Assembly: GCA_934699585.1 (NCBI GenBank)
Contig: CAKUWY010000021.1
Coordinates: 1 to 58,779, forward strand
From: an uncultured Fibrobacter sp.
GTDB taxonomy: Bacteria > Fibrobacterota > Fibrobacteria > Fibrobacterales > Fibrobacteraceae
DNA: 58,779 nucleotides
Reading direction: 5' to 3'
The notes beneath the pieces were generated by a model, which ran no database searches, was not told the DNA's origin, and worked only from the letters and a program-made list of their open reading frames with translations. Below are positions 57,026-58,779 of the stretch, one piece after another. Within the stretch, counting starts at the first letter, position 1, and each line of letters starts with the position of its first letter. The translations under genes and the position numbers were made by a program.

Positions 57026-57997
57026 ATGTCCTTCATTCAAGATCTAAAGAGCAAGATTATTAACGACGGTTACGAAACCACCCGCGATGATGCCATCCGC
57101 CTTTTAAGCGAAGACCTCAAGGAACTCTGCGATGCCGCCAACGAAATTCGCGAAAAGTTTCACGGTAACGACTTCGACTTCTGTTCCATCGTGAACGCCC
57201 GCAGCGGCCGCTGCTCCGAAAACTGCAAGTACTGCGCCCAGAGCAGCTACTACCACACCGGCGCCCCCGAATACAAACTCCTCAGCGCCGACGAAATCGT
57301 AGAAGACGCCAAGAAGAAAGAAGCCGCAGGCATTCCCCGTTATTCCATCGTCACCTCGGGCCGTACGCTCTCGAACCGGGACGTGGAACAGATTTCCGAG
57401 GCCATCCGCCGTCTGAAAAAAGAGACGAAACTTTCCGTCTGCCTTTCGGCAGGACTCTTGAACAAGGAACAGTTCGACAAGCTGAAAGAAGCGGGCCTTA
57501 CCCGATTCCACAACAACCTGGAAACTTACCGCAAGCACTTTCCCGACGTTTGCACCACCCACACCTACGACGATAAAATTGGCGCACTCCAAAACGCCCT
57601 TGCCGCTGGTCTTGAAATCTGCAGCGGCGGCATCATGGGCCTCGGCGAAACCATGGAAGACCGCATCGACATGTGCCTCGACCTCCGCAAACTCGGCGTC
57701 AAGTCCACACCGGTGAATGTGTTGAACGCCATCCCGGGAACGCCTTACGAAAACTTGCCCAAACTCACGAACGACGAGTTCTGCCGCATCGTGGCCATTT
57801 ACCGATTTATCAACCCGAAGGCATTCATCCGCCTGGCAGGTGGGCGCGGCGTCTTGGGCGACGACGGCAAGCGTGCTTTCAAAAGCGGGGCCAACGCGGC
57901 CATTACCGACGACATGCTCACCACCGCCGGCGTGAACAGCTGCAAGGATTTCGAACTGGTGAAAGGGCTCGGTTTCAAGCCCCACGGATTTCTGTAA
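57026..57997 (+). CDS. bioB: Biotin synthase
   Basis: The product has 323 residues from the ATG at 57026, which has AAGGA upstream; the longer frame comes from the REP palindrome. BioB is a radical S-adenosylmethionine enzyme that inserts sulfur into dethiobiotin. The 4Fe-4S motif is CSENCKYCAQSSYY. FHNNLETY, CSGGIMGLGETMEDRI, VNVLNAIPGTPYE and IRLAGGRGVLGDDG also match the family. No other biotin-synthesis gene is visible here. Confidence 0.96.
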   Translation: MSFIQDLKSKIINDGYETTRDDAIRLLSEDLKELCDAANEIREKFHGNDFDFCSIVNARSGRCSENCKYCAQSSYYHTGAPEYKLLSADEIVEDAKKKEAAGIPRYSIVTSGRTLSNRDVEQISEAIRRLKKETKLSVCLSAGLLNKEQFDKLKEAGLTRFHNNLETYRKHFPDVCTTHTYDDKIGALQNALAAGLEICSGGIMGLGETMEDRIDMCLDLRKLGVKSTPVNVLNAIPGTPYENLPKLTNDEFCRIVAIYRFINPKAFIRLAGGRGVLGDDGKRAFKSGANAAITDDMLTTAGVNSCKDFELVKGLGFKPHGFL

Positions 57998-58153
57998 TCC
58001 CCCAAAAAAACGTTTCCTGGTACACCACTATTCATAAAATACAGGACAAGTAATAGAAAAAAGCTATATCCTGCTCTAAAAATTGCGTATTAGACAAACA
58101 TCCTTGACTCTTCTATATTTGCGCACAAATTTGTTAGAAGAGAGGAAAAATTT

Positions 58154-58779
58154 ATGGAAAAACGCACTGGTCTCTTTACAAATGCCATCATCTGGTTCGG
58201 CGTGGCCGTTTCCGTTTCCGAAATAGAGGCGGGCATCGAGATCGGCGCCGAAGCCGCTCCAGGTTCCTTATGGTTGCCCCTGGTTCTTGGGCATATCATC
58301 GGCGGTATCTTTCTTTTCTTCGTGGGCCTTATCGGCGCTCGTATCCGCTTGAATGCCATGGAAACTACGGCTTCTGTCTATGGGTCATACGGTTCCAAGT
58401 TTTTTGCTTCCTTGAACCTGTTCCAGCTGGTGGCCTGGATTGCCGTGCTGAACGCCCAGGGCGCTACTGTGCTAGCCGGGCTACACCTTCCCATTTCGTT
58501 TCCGCTGACCTGCGTGGTGCTGGCGGTTCTTATTGCTCTCTGGGTTTTTGTGGGTCTGCGCCGTTTTGCGAAGGTCACTACCGTCGTGATGGCGGTGCTG
58601 ACCGTTTTGCTAGTGGCCCTGACTGTTAAATTGTTCGGCGTCGGCAGCTCTCTTGCAAACGTCTCTGCCTCCGGAGTAAACAGTGCCGCGGGCCATACAC
58701 TCGGCTTCTGGAGCATCTTCGAAATCTCCATGGCTCTGCCTCTTTCTTGGCTTCCGGTAATTTCGGACTACACCAAAGA
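58154..58779 (+). CDS. CytX/CodB-like NCS1 family transporter, partial
   Basis: The frame opens at an ATG at 58154 behind an AGAGGAAAAA site and runs off the right edge, so only about 208 residues are seen. The sequence (NAIIWFGVAVSVSEIEAGIEIGA, LVLGHIIGGIFLFFVGLIGA, ASVYGSYGSKFFASLNLFQLVAW) is that of NCS1 transporters in the CytX/CodB group, which import pyrimidine- or thiamine-precursor compounds. A hydroxymethylpyrimidine transporter (CytX) is likely because of ETTASVYGSYGSKF, but cytosine cannot be excluded. No TPP riboswitch is visible in the 156-base gap upstream. Confidence 0.8.
   Translation, partial: MEKRTGLFTNAIIWFGVAVSVSEIEAGIEIGAEAAPGSLWLPLVLGHIIGGIFLFFVGLIGARIRLNAMETTASVYGSYGSKFFASLNLFQLVAWIAVLNAQGATVLAGLHLPISFPLTCVVLAVLIALWVFVGLRRFAKVTTVVMAVLTVLLVALTVKLFGVGSSLANVSASGVNSAAGHTLGFWSIFEISMALPLSWLPVISDYTK

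Noticed and set aside
57998..58153. Riboswitch for the CytX-like transporter
   Set aside because: I looked for a TPP-type element (CTGAGA and related core) and saw none in the gap.

Overview
The window looks like a chromosomal segment of a Fibrobacter-type bacterium (phylum Fibrobacterota). The reasons are lipoproteins and secreted proteins with poly-Ser/Asn linkers, C-terminal sorting domains of the type IX secretion kind, plant-mannan hydrolases (GH5 and GH26), a bacterial GGGP-synthase-like enzyme, repeated 'DLPxCT' cysteine modules, and many short intergenic palindromes. Most of the DNA is moderately GC-rich. The species call is an inference from gene content, because no rRNA is present.

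Layout: (1) 1-2661 holds the start of a coaBC-like flavoprotein gene (runs off the left edge), a GGGP synthase family gene and a GSCFA-domain gene. (2) 2686-16257 is one leftward defence locus. It is a type I restriction-modification system in the order half-HsdS, HsdM, AlbA/ATPase/HTH protein, KAP-family NTPase, full HsdS, ABC-ATPase fused to DUF4435, HsdR and a YgjP-type metallopeptidase. The middle genes are much more AT-rich than hsdM, and several junctions are translationally coupled by ATGA overlaps. This is the most unusual part of the window. The ATPase-DUF4435 protein resembles a single-chain version of the PARIS anti-phage system, and a 12-bp repeat array plus two operator-like dyads sit upstream of hsdR.

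(3) 16469-29923 is mostly housekeeping and envelope genes: alaS, a Cys-rich lipoprotein, an alanine:Na+ symporter, an AdoHcy-hydrolase-like protein, a Na/Pi cotransporter, a PAP2 phosphatase, a Ser-rich secreted protein, a lipoprotein-hisH-ispF run and a redox C_GCAxxG protein. (4) 30157-37484 holds pgk with a structured repeat at its 3' end, folB, spoVG-comM, nnrD and an MBL hydrolase. (5) 37525-42754 is a small mannan-degradation cluster: aldose 1-epimerase, a GH5 lipoprotein and a GH26 mannanase that carries a one-base frameshift. (6) 42855-46178 holds tRNA-Ser(CGA), a repeat-rich stretch, hinT, recO, panB and a histone-H1-like gene behind a very AT-rich leader. (7) 46287-58779 holds ppx, an rRNA pseudouridine synthase, a phosphoesterase, nadA, three surface or outer-membrane proteins, cstA, argF, bioB and the start of a CytX-like transporter.

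Intergenic DNA carries several repeat families: 8-bp-stem REP-like palindromes (one lies inside the GSCFA gene), low-complexity GTGTAATGTG-type words at four loci, a CCTAGAC-type heptamer run, and larger nested-hairpin elements near pgk, recO and tRNA-Ser. No CRISPR array, insertion sequence or rRNA was found. Start codons were chosen from ribosome-binding sites and family N-termini; coordinates include stop codons.
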